NCBI GenBank assembly: GCA_017517805.1
Contig: JAFWYD010000045.1
Coordinates: 1 to 46,341 of the forward strand
Length of the DNA: 46,341 nt
Source: Akkermansia sp.
Lineage (GTDB): Bacteria > Verrucomicrobiota > Verrucomicrobiia > Verrucomicrobiales > Akkermansiaceae
Reading direction: 5' to 3'
The translations under genes and the position numbers were made by a program. Shown here in pieces: positions 1 to 8,558 of this stretch. The notes under the pieces were generated by a model. That model saw only the letters and a list, made by a program, of their open reading frames with translations, was not told the DNA's origin and did no database searches. The first letter of the stretch is position 1. Each line of letters starts with the position of its first letter.

Positions 1-12
1 ATCTATCGAGTA

Positions 13-30
13 TATCACACTTATGTGATA
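13..30. repeat. Perfect 7-bp inverted repeat (operator-like)
   Basis: TATCACA and TGTGATA form a perfect inverted repeat with a 4-base spacer. No T-run follows, so it looks more like a protein-binding site than a terminator. It lies about 190 bases upstream of the first promoter and may belong to a gene outside the window. The function is inferred from symmetry only. Confidence 0.35.
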
Positions 31-201
31 ACTGCAAGAAAACTAGATTTTTACGATAATTCTTTCAGTGTAAATTCAAAGTAAATTTTCGCAAGCGGAA
101 TAACGAGTTTGTATGACACTTCTCAAATGCGTTTGCCCTGTCTGACTTGCCCGGTCTTTTAGTCGCGGAACAACAGGCCTCAAGCTGCCTGGTTTTGAGG
201 A

Positions 202-231
202 TTGACGCAGGAGGGGATGTCATGTTATAGT
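202..231 (+). promoter_or_regulatory. Sigma-70-type promoter of the giant ankyrin gene
   Basis: TTGACG (202-207) and TATAGT (226-231) are 18 bases apart. The -10 box ends 10 bases before ATG 242, so the predicted transcript starts about 4 bases before the start codon. A small inverted repeat, CCTCAA (178-183) and TTGAGG (195-200), abuts the -35 and could bind a regulator. The AGGAGG-like string at 209-214 would be upstream of the transcription start and so is not a usable ribosome site for this gene. Confidence 0.6.
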
Positions 232-241
232 GTGGTGCAAT

Positions 242-3200
242 ATGAAACTTCGTCTGTCGCGGAAACACATCTTTTTCACCGGAGGCATTGTGCTGGCACT
301 TCTTGCAGGAGGCATCGCTGCCAACTGCATCTGGAGCGACCCGATTCTGAAAGAGGTCGAAAAATACAGGGAGGAAGACCCGCTGGCAGCAGAGCGGGAA
401 AAGCTCCAGCGGCAGATAGAGGCCATTGTCAATGACGGGCAGAATGTCAACGTGGCAGATGAGCACGGTTACACTCCCCTCATGCGGGCTGCAAAGCTGG
501 GCTCGTACAAGGAGCTCGATTACCTGCTGGTCAAGGGTGCCCGCCTGCACCGCCCGGGGCCACAGGGGCAATCGCTTCTCGACATGGCCGCGAATGATAA
601 GGTACGCACTTTCCTGCAGGCATGCCTGATATCGGAAAAACACCCGACGGGGCATGAGCGGGAGCAGATGATTCAGGACTTGCGGCAAGCGGGTATCACC
701 CCTGATGATTTGAACAAGGCCTTGTTCGATGCCGTGTGCAGCTGGCGTGGAAACAGCCTGATTCTCACGGCCAAGGTACTGGCTCTGGGAGGCAATGCCA
801 ATGCGTTCAACGATGAGCAGAAACATATTCTCCAGCACCGCCACCGCGATGCCGGCACCATTGTCCTCCTCCTCCGCCAAGGGGCCAAGCCCAACGCAGC
901 GCGTGACGAACACGGAGGCAGCCTGGCGCTTCTGGAGCACCTGCTCAGCGACCCGCGATTCACCCGGAACCTACTCACAGCCAAAGCATCAGTAAAAAGC
1001 CCCAGCATAGTAGCCAAGGCCGCAGGAGCCGGGTATCCGGCCACCCTCCGGCGCTTACTGGAGCTGGGCGCCAGGCCGGATGGTATGACCAGAAGCGGGC
1101 TCAGCGTGCTGGAATACGCGGTGCAAGGGCGAAACCTGCGCGCGGAAAAGGACATCCCGGCCTGCGTAAAGCTGCTGCTGGAAGCAGGAGCCCCGATGGA
1201 GACAAAAGGAGAAAACGGACGCATGCGTTCCCCTATTTCCCCCGGGGGCATGAGCATCATGCCTGAATGTATCCGCCTGCTGGTCGATGCCGGGGCCAAT
1301 GTCAACACGCTGAACTCCCGGGGTGCCAACTATGCCCAGGTTGCCGCGACCAAGAAGGCCAGCAGGGAGAACCTGGCATTGCTCGAGGATATCATCGATG
1401 CCGGAGCCGACCTCTCGCACAAAGACGACCAGGGCGAAAGTTTCCTCTTCTACGCGCTTTCCAGCCTCTGCCGGATTGAGCTGCAGGCTGAGGATGAAGA
1501 TACCCGCGATGAAGCCGAAGACCTGTTCGATGATATGATGGATATTATCGAGGATTCCAGGCCCGCCCCGGCAGACCTTGATAAGAACGGCAATACTGCC
1601 CTGCACCTGGCTGTCATCAAACGGGGGCAGGCCGGGGCGCGGGTGGTAGAATACCTGCTTAAACTCGGCGTAGACCCGAAGGTGCGCAACAAGTTCGGAC
1701 GCACCGCGCTCGAAGCACTGCTCATGAACCCCACCCCCGGGTGCGCGGAAAGCGCGAGATTGCTGGCTCCGGTGAGCGAGCCCCCACGCCAGAATGTGCA
1801 CAAGCTTCGCCTGGCTGCCCTGCTGGGAGATGCCGCCGCCATGGAAAAAGTGCTGCAATCCCCCATTGGTAAATCAGAGCTGAGCAATGCTACGCAACTC
1901 ACGATGAACGCACAGGTCATGGACCTGTTGCTCTCCAGGTTAGCCGGCTACGGGCTGAATTACCACACACTCGAAAACATAGCGCGCAAAGGCACACCGG
2001 AGCTCATCGAGGTGCTGGGCAAGCACCAGCGCCAGCAGGACCTGGGCAACTACTGGAGCGAGGTCCGCTCCCCCCGAATTGCCCAGTCTTTCCTGGCAGC
2101 CGGGGTGAAAGCGCCCCTGGCAGAGCGCCTGAACTCTGCCGGAGTACTGAAAGAACTGCTCAAGAGCAATGCCATTTTTCCCAATGGACAGGAACTCAAC
2201 ATGTCGCATTCCGGCACCAGTCTCCTTCCCTTACCCGCCATGGTCAACAAGGGTGATGCAGACTCCGTGCGCTGCCTGCTGGAAGCAGGAGCGGCAGTCG
2301 ATGGTTACCCCGTCTCCCCGCTCTCCCTTACGGATAATGCGGAAATTGCACGCTTGCTCATCGGGCATGGTGCCGACCTCACCTGGCAAAGCCCGCATGG
2401 CGATACGCTGCTGAGCCAGCGTAAGCGGGCGATGAAGGATGCCGCCCTGCGCTACCTCGCCGAGGAAACAGAAGAAAACCTGGAGGCGTTCCGCCAGCAG
2501 TACCAGATTTACCAGCTCCTGTCGGAAGCAGGAGCACCGGACATCCACCCGCGCAAACATGAAATCAAGGAAGCTCTGCGCCAAGCCGATTGCGAAGAGG
2601 CATACGAGACGGTAGACTTCGTGTGCCGGGACTGGAGCGGCACCGTCCGCATCTCGAAGGAGGCCATGGTGCTGGCGCGCTCCTCCGGCAACACCGATAC
2701 GGCCAACATCCTGAGCCTGACTCCGACCCGCATGCATTTCAAATGGGACCGCTGGGGCTTCGGAACCATGGAACTCCGCGCCGATGGGAAGTGGCACGAA
2801 ACTGACCTTGCTCCCACGAGCCAGGTCTTCAGGCAGAAACCGACCCGCGAGCCTCACTACTTTGTACCATTCCTCAACGAGTCCGGCAGTCAGGACACCT
2901 TGTTCCTGCAGCCTGATCTGAAGTATGCCGTGGTGGCCTCGACCGGCAAATATGCAGCTGTCAGGAAGCTGGCGCGCCATTACACCGGGAGTACCATCAA
3001 GCTCAACTTCGAGGACGGCCAGACGATGCAGCTGATTCTGCATGATGGCAAGATGAAACACCTCACCCGAGAGGTTGCCAGACAACTGCTGCGCTCTCAC
3101 CGCTGCCCGATTGACTTCAAGGAATTCAAAATTGCAGGGCGAGGATGGAGCGATTCCATGCGTCTTTCGACCGATTTCAGCGTGGCGGCCCGCCAATCCC

Positions 3201-3592
3201 GCTCGCAGGATACCGCAGAGGTTGAAAGCTTCACCGATAATCGCCTCGTTCTGAAATGGGACCGCTGGGGATACGAAGTCTTCCTGAAACACCCGGATGG
3301 TATCTACCGCAGCAGCGCGGCAGCACTCACCGGCAAAGCTCAGAATATCCGCCGCCAACTGCGCGAAAGCAGCCCGCAGATTTCCTTCACCACGCATGTG
3401 TTTGTGCACCCCGCCTGGCAAAGCAAGGTCAACATCTCCCGCGAGCACCTGGTTGCAGTCCAACTCAGAGGCAAACGCTCAGCCGCCGAAATCATCAACA
3501 TCAACGCAGATTCCATCACCCTGCGATGGGATGAGTACAATGTAGAAACCTTCGAGCTCCGCAAGGACGGCAGGTTCTACAAAAAACGATGA
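242..3592 (+). CDS. Membrane-anchored giant ankyrin-repeat protein with C-terminal KWDRWG repeat module
   Basis: A 1116-residue protein. An N-terminal hydrophobic segment (about residues 8-27) after a basic start makes it exported or membrane-anchored. Residues about 55-780 hold many degenerate ankyrin repeats, with motifs such as GYTPLMRAAKLG and GNTALHLAVIKRG, so a role in protein binding is likely. Residues about 795-1116 contain four copies of a roughly 86-residue unit. Units 1 and 3 carry KWDRWG (W at 835 and 1006), unit 4 has LRWDEY (W at 1096), and unit 2 is degenerate near residue 922. Each unit ends in a DGK/DGI/DGR turn. I do not recognise this module. ATG 242 is preferred over GTG 230 because the -10 box covers 226-231. 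The cellular role and partner are unknown. Confidence 0.85.
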   Translation: MKLRLSRKHIFFTGGIVLALLAGGIAANCIWSDPILKEVEKYREEDPLAAEREKLQRQIEAIVNDGQNVNVADEHGYTPLMRAAKLGSYKELDYLLVKGARLHRPGPQGQSLLDMAANDKVRTFLQACLISEKHPTGHEREQMIQDLRQAGITPDDLNKALFDAVCSWRGNSLILTAKVLALGGNANAFNDEQKHILQHRHRDAGTIVLLLRQGAKPNAARDEHGGSLALLEHLLSDPRFTRNLLTAKASVKSPSIVAKAAGAGYPATLRRLLELGARPDGMTRSGLSVLEYAVQGRNLRAEKDIPACVKLLLEAGAPMETKGENGRMRSPISPGGMSIMPECIRLLVDAGANVNTLNSRGANYAQVAATKKASRENLALLEDIIDAGADLSHKDDQGESFLFYALSSLCRIELQAEDEDTRDEAEDLFDDMMDIIEDSRPAPADLDKNGNTALHLAVIKRGQAGARVVEYLLKLGVDPKVRNKFGRTALEALLMNPTPGCAESARLLAPVSEPPRQNVHKLRLAALLGDAAAMEKVLQSPIGKSELSNATQLTMNAQVMDLLLSRLAGYGLNYHTLENIARKGTPELIEVLGKHQRQQDLGNYWSEVRSPRIAQSFLAAGVKAPLAERLNSAGVLKELLKSNAIFPNGQELNMSHSGTSLLPLPAMVNKGDADSVRCLLEAGAAVDGYPVSPLSLTDNAEIARLLIGHGADLTWQSPHGDTLLSQRKRAMKDAALRYLAEETEENLEAFRQQYQIYQLLSEAGAPDIHPRKHEIKEALRQADCEEAYETVDFVCRDWSGTVRISKEAMVLARSSGNTDTANILSLTPTRMHFKWDRWGFGTMELRADGKWHETDLAPTSQVFRQKPTREPHYFVPFLNESGSQDTLFLQPDLKYAVVASTGKYAAVRKLARHYTGSTIKLNFEDGQTMQLILHDGKMKHLTREVARQLLRSHRCPIDFKEFKIAGRGWSDSMRLSTDFSVAARQSRSQDTAEVESFTDNRLVLKWDRWGYEVFLKHPDGIYRSSAAALTGKAQNIRRQLRESSPQISFTTHVFVHPAWQSKVNISREHLVAVQLRGKRSAAEIININADSITLRWDEYNVETFELRKDGRFYKKR

Positions 3593-3659
3593 GCCATCCG
3601 CTTCAGGAGTGACTCCTCCTACCACCATGTAGCACAAACGGCTGTTCCCTGGCTCATCG
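3587..3659. repeat. 10-bp inverted repeat after the ankyrin gene, possible terminator
   Basis: CGATGAGCCA (3587-3596) overlaps the stop codon and pairs perfectly with TGGCTCATCG (3650-3659). Nested inside is AGGAGT-G-ACTCCT (3605-3617). There is no clear T-run, so termination is uncertain. The rest of 3593-3795 shows nothing recognisable. Confidence 0.4.
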
Positions 3660-3795
3660 TGCTTCGGACAAACAAGAAACGAGGTCCGTCCATCATCACA
3701 GAGCCCCACCGGCCAGGCAAGATATTCAAACTACCTTTTAGCCGCACGGCAGAAAAGGCTTGGCAAACTAATGCCCGATATGCCAATTTTGAAGC

Positions 3796-3824
3796 TTGCC
3801 AGAGAAGCCACATTCTGATAGCAT
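3796..3824 (+). promoter_or_regulatory. Promoter of the M23 peptidase-nadD unit
   Basis: TTGCCA (3796-3801), a 17-base spacer, and TAGCAT (3819-3824). Only 6 bases separate the -10 box from ATG 3831, so transcription should start at the A of the ATG (leaderless). Confidence 0.5.
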
Positions 3825-3830
3825 GCTGCC

Positions 3831-4514
3831 ATGTTGCGAGTGCTCCGACTTCTGTTCCTAGTATCCGCCCTGCTTCTGGCAGCGGTCGGCCTGCAGGCTG
3901 ATGCCGCCGTATTTGCCAAGAAAACCCCTGATGGAAAATGGGCATTCGTACCTCTGGCCGATGGTTTTGATTTTCCCGTAGGCAAACCCGATGGAAAGGG
4001 TTACTACAAATCTCGCGGCCTGCGCCTGGCCACCCCCCGCCACCTGGGCGAGGACTGGAATGGCAACGGCGGCGGCAATTCGGACCTGGGGGATCCGGTG
4101 TACTCCATCGGCCTTGGTCTGGTCACCTATGCCGATGATGCCCGGGGCCGCTGGGGCAAGGTGGTCATCGTACGCCACGCCTTCCGCGAGCCCAAGACCG
4201 GCAAAGTGCTCTGCTGCCAGTCGCTGTACTCCCACCTGGACCGCATCGATGTGAAGCTCGGCCAGCTGGTAGGCCGCGGCGCGCAGGTCGGTACCATCGG
4301 CACCAACAACGGCATGTTCACCGCCCACCTGCATGCCGAGCTCCACTTCAACATCGATGTCAACTGCGGGCACCAGGGGGTCACCAAAAATGCTGTCAAC
4401 TACGGCAACCTGAGTGAATTCATCAAACACTACCGCCGCCTGCCCGAGGAACGCAAGTTCGTGAAAGTCCCCATCGGCGGCTTCCAGCCCTACAAAAATA
4501 CACAGGGACTGTAA
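3831..4514 (+). CDS. Exported M23-family (LytM-type) peptidase
   Basis: A 227-residue protein with a cleavable-looking signal peptide (residues 1-26, ending near ADAA). The zinc-peptidase pattern of family M23 is visible: H71-LGE-D75, H135 in YSHL, and H166-L-H168 in HLHAELH. The family cleaves peptide bonds in peptidoglycan, so the likely role is cell-wall turnover in the periplasm. All expected metal and catalytic histidines appear present, so it should be active. nadD follows with no gap. The exact cross-link cut cannot be told from sequence. Confidence 0.85.
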   Translation: MLRVLRLLFLVSALLLAAVGLQADAAVFAKKTPDGKWAFVPLADGFDFPVGKPDGKGYYKSRGLRLATPRHLGEDWNGNGGGNSDLGDPVYSIGLGLVTYADDARGRWGKVVIVRHAFREPKTGKVLCCQSLYSHLDRIDVKLGQLVGRGAQVGTIGTNNGMFTAHLHAELHFNIDVNCGHQGVTKNAVNYGNLSEFIKHYRRLPEERKFVKVPIGGFQPYKNTQGL

Positions 4515-5108
4515 ATGAAAACGTGTCTCTTTGGCGGCTCTTTTGACCCGGTACACGCTGGGCACCTGACAATAGCCGCCACCGCGCAGCAATACTGCGA
4601 ACTCGATGAGGTCGTCTTCCTTCCCGCTGCCTGCTCACCCTTCAAACAAGGCAACACCACCTTTTTCTCCGACCAGCAGAGGCTTCACATGCTGCACCTG
4701 GCTACAGCAGACCTTCCCTGGGCCAGGGTAAGCGGGCTGGACCTGCAACTCCCCCCGCCCAGCTGGAGCTGGCGGCTCGCTGAACATTGGCACCAGCAGC
4801 ACCCCGAAGCGGACTTATACTGGCTCATGGGCACCGACCAGTGGGAGCAGCTGCACCGCTGGGCCCGCTACGACTACCTCTGCGAACTGCTCCACTTCAT
4901 CGTCTACCACCGCGACACCCCACCACAGCCCCGCCCCGGAGTACGCAGCACCTTCATCTGCGCAGGCCTGCATCCGGCCTCTTCCTCTGCAATACGCCAG
5001 GCCCTGCAGCAGCATACTGAAATCCCGGCAGGATGGCTCCCCCCCGCTGTCGATGAATGGATGATGCAGCTAAATCACCTGTCGACCACCCCCATTTCAC
5101 CAGACTGA
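4515..5108 (+). CDS. nadD: Nicotinate-nucleotide adenylyltransferase
   Basis: A 197-residue nucleotidyltransferase that adenylates nicotinate mononucleotide with ATP in NAD synthesis. The signature GGSFDPVHAGH is at residues 7-17 and the C-terminal SSSAIRQ, the counterpart of the ISST-R motif, is near residue 155. Length is normal for NadD (about 190-215). The sequence is clearly different from CoaD, which is present separately at 30.4-30.9 kb. The ATG directly abuts the stop codon of the M23 peptidase gene, so the two are probably translated from one mRNA. Confidence 0.9.
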   Translation: MKTCLFGGSFDPVHAGHLTIAATAQQYCELDEVVFLPAACSPFKQGNTTFFSDQQRLHMLHLATADLPWARVSGLDLQLPPPSWSWRLAEHWHQQHPEADLYWLMGTDQWEQLHRWARYDYLCELLHFIVYHRDTPPQPRPGVRSTFICAGLHPASSSAIRQALQQHTEIPAGWLPPAVDEWMMQLNHLSTTPISPD

Positions 5109-5156
5109 GCACATCCCGTCTTTCTGTGAGAAATTGGCGGCAGCGGCAATTTCGAC

Positions 5157-5185
5157 TTGCAACCAGCGAGGCTGAATCGTATCAT
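5157..5185 (+). promoter_or_regulatory. Promoter of the 14-repeat ankyrin gene
   Basis: TTGCAA (5157-5162), a 17-base spacer, and TATCAT (5180-5185). The box ends 9 bases before ATG 5195, giving a predicted leader of about 2 bases. It shows that in-frame starts further upstream, within the nadD end, are not used. Confidence 0.6.
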
Positions 5186-5194
5186 GCAGAAAAC

Positions 5195-6694
5195 ATGAAC
5201 AACGATATAAGCATAGAAGAAGCCCGCACCGCATTGAAAGCAAGGCGAATCAGCCGCAGCAAATACAGCAAGGCTCTCATCGATGCAATAGCCGATGATG
5301 ACAGCGAGCTGGTGGAGCTTCTCCTCTGCGCCGGAACAAATGTCAACGCAGCCAATCAGTACGGCCGTACCCCTCTGATTACTGCAGCATGGCTGGGGAA
5401 AGAAGAATACATACAGAAGCTGCTGGCTGTGCCGGGAATTGATGTCAACCGACAGATAGAAGGAGAAAAGACCACGGCGCTGATTGCAGCGGCCCGTCGG
5501 GGCTGGACCAATTGCACGCAACTGCTGCTGGCAGCACCGGGGATAGACCTGGATACCACGGAGCAACTGGGCTGGAGCCGTCTGCATCTGGCCGCAAGTT
5601 GCGGGATGACTGCTTGGACACAGACTCTTCTCGCAGCCGGGGCTGAGCCCAACCAGCAGAATGAGGATGGGGATACACCGCTGGGACTGGCTGCGGAAAA
5701 GGGGCATCTGGACTGCATGCGGCTTCTGCTGGAAGCCCCGGGAATAAATATCAACCATCCGGACAATGAAGGAGAAACGCCGTTATTCAAGGCTGCCTAC
5801 TACAATCAGCCAGAGGCCATCAAGCTTCTACTGGCTACTCCGGGCATTGATATCAACGCCACCAATCAATCCGGCGACAATGCCTTTCATCTGGCAATCT
5901 TCGGCGAAAACCCCGAATGCGCCCGGATGCTGCTGGAAGCCCCTGGATTCGACCTGGCGCACAGCTGCACCGAAGGACGCACCCCGCTGCATCTGGCAGC
6001 CGCCAGCGGGCTTGTGCAGTGGCTCCGGCAGCTTCTGAGCAAAAGCCCGGATATCAATGCTCAGGACGACATGGGAAGAACCCCGCTTTATCATGCCGCA
6101 TTCTATCACCAGGCGGCCTGCATGCAACTTCTGCTGGCAACACCGGGGGTAGATGTCAATCTTCCAAGCACCGGAGATGGCAATACCCCGCTCCACGAAG
6201 CCGCGCAAGACGATGGCGACGCAGAATGTCTGAGGCTGCTGCTCGCGGCTCCCGGAATCAACGTAAATGAGATGGATGCAGACGGGGCATCCCCACTCCA
6301 CCTGGCTGTGGAGTATGGCAGCGTAGAAAATGTGCGCTTGTTGCTGGCCGCTCCTGGCATCCAGGTCAACGCCCGCAACAAAGACGATGCCACCCCGCTG
6401 CAACTGGCTCTTGAAGACCCGGTATCAGACATCTTCACCCAACTGCTGGCTCACCCGGAAATTGATGTGAATGCCCGCAATGCCGATGGTGTTACCGCGC
6501 TGCACATTGCAGCACTCAACGACTTGAGCGATTGCGTACGCCTCTTACTCGCAGCACCCGGCATCAACGTCAACACATGGGACAATGAAGGAGACACCCC
6601 GCTGGATTATGCCCGTTATAACAGAAAATCCACCAGCGAAAGCCTCATCATCCAGGCAGGAGGAAGAGAAAAAACACTCCTGCCGCCCCGGTGA
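5195..6694 (+). CDS. Cytoplasmic ankyrin-repeat protein, about 14 repeats
   Basis: A 499-residue protein made almost entirely of about 14 ankyrin repeats after a short helical N-terminus. The usual repeat is DGxTPLHLAA...CxRLLLAAPGIxVN. Many repeats carry a one-residue-longer LLLAAPGI loop, a subtype shared by most repeats here and absent from the other ankyrin proteins of the window, which suggests recent internal expansion. No signal peptide or membrane segment is seen, so it is probably cytoplasmic and binds another protein. The start at 5195 is chosen from the promoter position; the ORF remains open upstream to 5057. No enzymatic domain is visible. Confidence 0.85.
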   Translation: MNNDISIEEARTALKARRISRSKYSKALIDAIADDDSELVELLLCAGTNVNAANQYGRTPLITAAWLGKEEYIQKLLAVPGIDVNRQIEGEKTTALIAAARRGWTNCTQLLLAAPGIDLDTTEQLGWSRLHLAASCGMTAWTQTLLAAGAEPNQQNEDGDTPLGLAAEKGHLDCMRLLLEAPGININHPDNEGETPLFKAAYYNQPEAIKLLLATPGIDINATNQSGDNAFHLAIFGENPECARMLLEAPGFDLAHSCTEGRTPLHLAAASGLVQWLRQLLSKSPDINAQDDMGRTPLYHAAFYHQAACMQLLLATPGVDVNLPSTGDGNTPLHEAAQDDGDAECLRLLLAAPGINVNEMDADGASPLHLAVEYGSVENVRLLLAAPGIQVNARNKDDATPLQLALEDPVSDIFTQLLAHPEIDVNARNADGVTALHIAALNDLSDCVRLLLAAPGINVNTWDNEGDTPLDYARYNRKSTSESLIIQAGGREKTLLPPR

Positions 6695-6775
6695 GCCTAT
6701 GGCTCATGAGCAAAAATGGTGGAATGAGCCAGCGCAGAAAAACATTGAGCATGGAGGAGGACAAAGCTCCTCCAT
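6692..6775. terminator. Two hairpins between convergent genes
   Basis: TGAGCC-TAT-GGCTCA (6692-6706) overlaps the ankyrin stop codon. Further on, ATGGAGGAG (6751-6759) pairs with CTCCTCCAT (6767-6775) around a 7-base loop. They sit between convergent genes and may act as a two-way terminator, but neither has a T-run. Confidence 0.45.
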
Positions 6776-6817
6776 CCCCCGCGCCTGCTTCTAAACTGCA
6801 GCAGCGTGGGAGGAGGT

Positions 6818-7567
6818 TCAGATTTTGCGAGTCAGGCAATACCAGATGAAGCGGGAATTATGCACCAGGTAGCGTTTGAACAAGCGGCGGGGTTCCTTAC
6901 ACAGGCGGTATAGCCACTCCAGGCCGTGTGCGCGAACCCAGGCAGGAGCCTGCTGCACCAGACCAGCGTGAAAATTAAACGCCGCACCTACTCCGAAATA
7001 CAAGGCAGCAGGCAGCTGACTCCTGTGAGCAGCCAGCCAGCGTTCCTGCTTCGGGCATCCCAGACCGACCCACACACAATGAGCCCCGCTTTCACGGATG
7101 GCAGCCAGCATACGCTCATCCTCACCGTCTGGCCAAGGAGGCATCGGAGGGCAGTAATGCCCGGCAATTTCCACACCCGGGTAGCGGGCAGAGAGATTCG
7201 CCTTCAGCCGGGTGATGGCATCTTCAGTCCCCCCGAGCAAAAAATGCTTCACCCCGACCGGGCGGCCCAGTTTCCACATCCATTCCATCACATCCGGGCC
7301 ATAGAGGCGGTTGGCAGAAGCGCCCTTCCGGCGCATCAGCCAGACGATGGGCATACCATCCGGGCAGATGAAATCAAAGGAACGAAGTCCGGCACCATAA
7401 TCCTCAGCCTCATGCAGCGCACGAGTGAGGACATGCACATCGGAATGAGCCAGCAGCTGCGGACGGTCGGTTTCCAAGGCCAGGCGCACCCACTCAGTAC
7501 ACGCCTCCTCCAGATTGGAAACCACATAAGGAAGGCCAAAAATCTGAATGACGGGGAGAGGAGACAT
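6818..7567 (-). CDS. WecG/TagA/CpsF-family glycosyltransferase (GT26)
   Basis: A 249-residue enzyme of the family that transfers N-acetylmannosamine or a related sugar to a lipid-linked sugar in teichoic acid, enterobacterial common antigen or exopolysaccharide synthesis. Family marks are CPDGMPIVW (residues 68-76), the GVKHFLLGG strand near 110, and the C-terminal VGLGCPKQERW followed by GVGAAFNFHAG. Length matches the family. It stands alone between convergent and divergent neighbours, so the acceptor cannot be predicted. It lacks a membrane segment and probably works at the inner face of the cytoplasmic membrane. Confidence 0.88.
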   Translation of the reverse strand: MSPLPVIQIFGLPYVVSNLEEACTEWVRLALETDRPQLLAHSDVHVLTRALHEAEDYGAGLRSFDFICPDGMPIVWLMRRKGASANRLYGPDVMEWMWKLGRPVGVKHFLLGGTEDAITRLKANLSARYPGVEIAGHYCPPMPPWPDGEDERMLAAIRESGAHCVWVGLGCPKQERWLAAHRSQLPAALYFGVGAAFNFHAGLVQQAPAWVRAHGLEWLYRLCKEPRRLFKRYLVHNSRFIWYCLTRKI

Positions 7568-7581
7568 AAGCGCGCTGCCCG

Positions 7582-7610
7582 AGCATACACCATGGCCGCC
7601 TCCATGTCAA
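7582..7610 (-). promoter_or_regulatory. Promoter of the GT26 glycosyltransferase
   Basis: Read on the minus strand: TTGACA (7610-7605), a 17-base spacer, and TATGCT (7587-7582). The gap to the ATG at 7567 is 14 bases, so the leader would be about 7 bases. It lies back to back with the lipoprotein promoter at 7655. Confidence 0.6.
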
Positions 7611-7654
7611 TTTGAAACTTCTGAGACGCTCCGCGCGGTTTCAAGCATATTTTC

Positions 7655-7683
7655 TTGCAACAGTGCGGCGAACTTGTTAGTAT
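7655..7683 (+). promoter_or_regulatory. Promoter of the 7691 lipoprotein gene
   Basis: TTGCAA (7655-7660), a 17-base spacer, and TAGTAT (7678-7683). Both boxes and the spacer length match the promoter at 17272-17300 exactly. ATG 7691 is 7 bases downstream, so the mRNA should be leaderless. Confidence 0.65.
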
Positions 7684-7690
7684 GCAGTAT

Positions 7691-8464
7691 ATGCGTAGGA
7701 GGCTTTCACAGTTTTTTCTGATGACCGTTGTTTTCCTTGTCCTGAGCAGTTGCACTTATGTGAACACACGCCGCGCGGTGGCAGACAGGGGGAGGCAATG
7801 CGCTGCCATCATCCTGCCGGACCAGGAGAATCTCGTGCTTTACCGCAGCAATGGGAAACTGTATCTGCAAGGCATCCGCACCGAGGTGCGCCGCGCAGGG
7901 CGTGACAAGGTGAATGGATACAGCGCGCAGGAATTTTCCAGCGGCCAGTACATTCCCCGGCGCAAGGCTCCCAGGAGCTACGCCTACCGGGAGGTGCAGC
8001 CTGCCGATATCATCAAGGGTGAAGTATTTGCGCTGAATCCGGCCCGCAGCATCCCCAGTGGAGCCACCCCCGTGTACCAGGGCAACAGGATAGTAGCGTA
8101 TAAAATAGACACTATCAATTGCAATCCCTATACCACCAGGCTTCAGCACGGCTGGCAAAGCACCCTTCCCCGGCACGCGAAGCAGGTGAAGCTCCCCCTC
8201 ATCAGCAGTGAGCACCAGCGCGTAGGGCAGCATCTCAGCAACTCCAGGTGCGGCTTCGTCTTCCCTATCGGCAGCATGAGGGCCAATGCCCACGCGGTGT
8301 ATGCCTACCCACTGGCCGGGGTATCAGCCATCGCGATTGATTTACCCGGCACCCTGATTGCCAATACCCTGGTACCAGCCATCAGCGGACTGGCGGCCCT
8401 GCCCGCCAGTATCTACCAGAAAACCCGCTTGAAGATTCAAAAGGCGGACTCCGCTGCAGAGTGA
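7691..8464 (+). CDS. Putative lipoprotein with C-terminal IDLPGTL segment
   Basis: A 257-residue protein. A basic start and hydrophobic stretch end in LSSC at residues 18-21, a lipoprotein signal. The body has no domain I recognise. Near the C-terminus AIDLPGTLIANTLVPAIS forms a hydrophobic helix, resembling the DLPLS...LP segment of small YceK-type lipoproteins and the end of the protein at 10384-11160. The start at 7691 is set by the promoter; earlier in-frame TTG and ATG codons fall inside the -35 and -10 region. It precedes ruvB but has its own promoter. The function is unknown. Confidence 0.75.
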   Translation: MRRRLSQFFLMTVVFLVLSSCTYVNTRRAVADRGRQCAAIILPDQENLVLYRSNGKLYLQGIRTEVRRAGRDKVNGYSAQEFSSGQYIPRRKAPRSYAYREVQPADIIKGEVFALNPARSIPSGATPVYQGNRIVAYKIDTINCNPYTTRLQHGWQSTLPRHAKQVKLPLISSEHQRVGQHLSNSRCGFVFPIGSMRANAHAVYAYPLAGVSAIAIDLPGTLIANTLVPAISGLAALPASIYQKTRLKIQKADSAAE

Positions 8465-8520
8465 AGGCGCTTTCTGCGTCTTATTCCCGCGAGACTCAAG
8501 CCTGAACGCAGGAGCTGAAC

Positions 8521-8549
8521 TTGACCGCATGCAGCAATTGTGGTAGATT
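8521..8549 (+). promoter_or_regulatory. Promoter of ruvB
   Basis: TTGACC (8521-8526), a 17-base spacer, and TAGATT (8544-8549). ATG 8559 is 9 bases further on, giving a predicted leader of about 2 bases. Confidence 0.55.
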
Positions 8550-8558
8550 GGCAGCGCA

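Noticed and set aside
209..216. AGGAGG-like string as the SD of the giant ankyrin gene
   Set aside because: It lies 28 bases before ATG 242, upstream of the predicted transcription start; only a two-codon ORF (ATG 222) follows at proper spacing.
65..940. Long minus-strand open frame opposite the first ankyrin gene
   Set aside because: It is antisense to a strongly coding ankyrin frame, has no recognisable domain and no start context.
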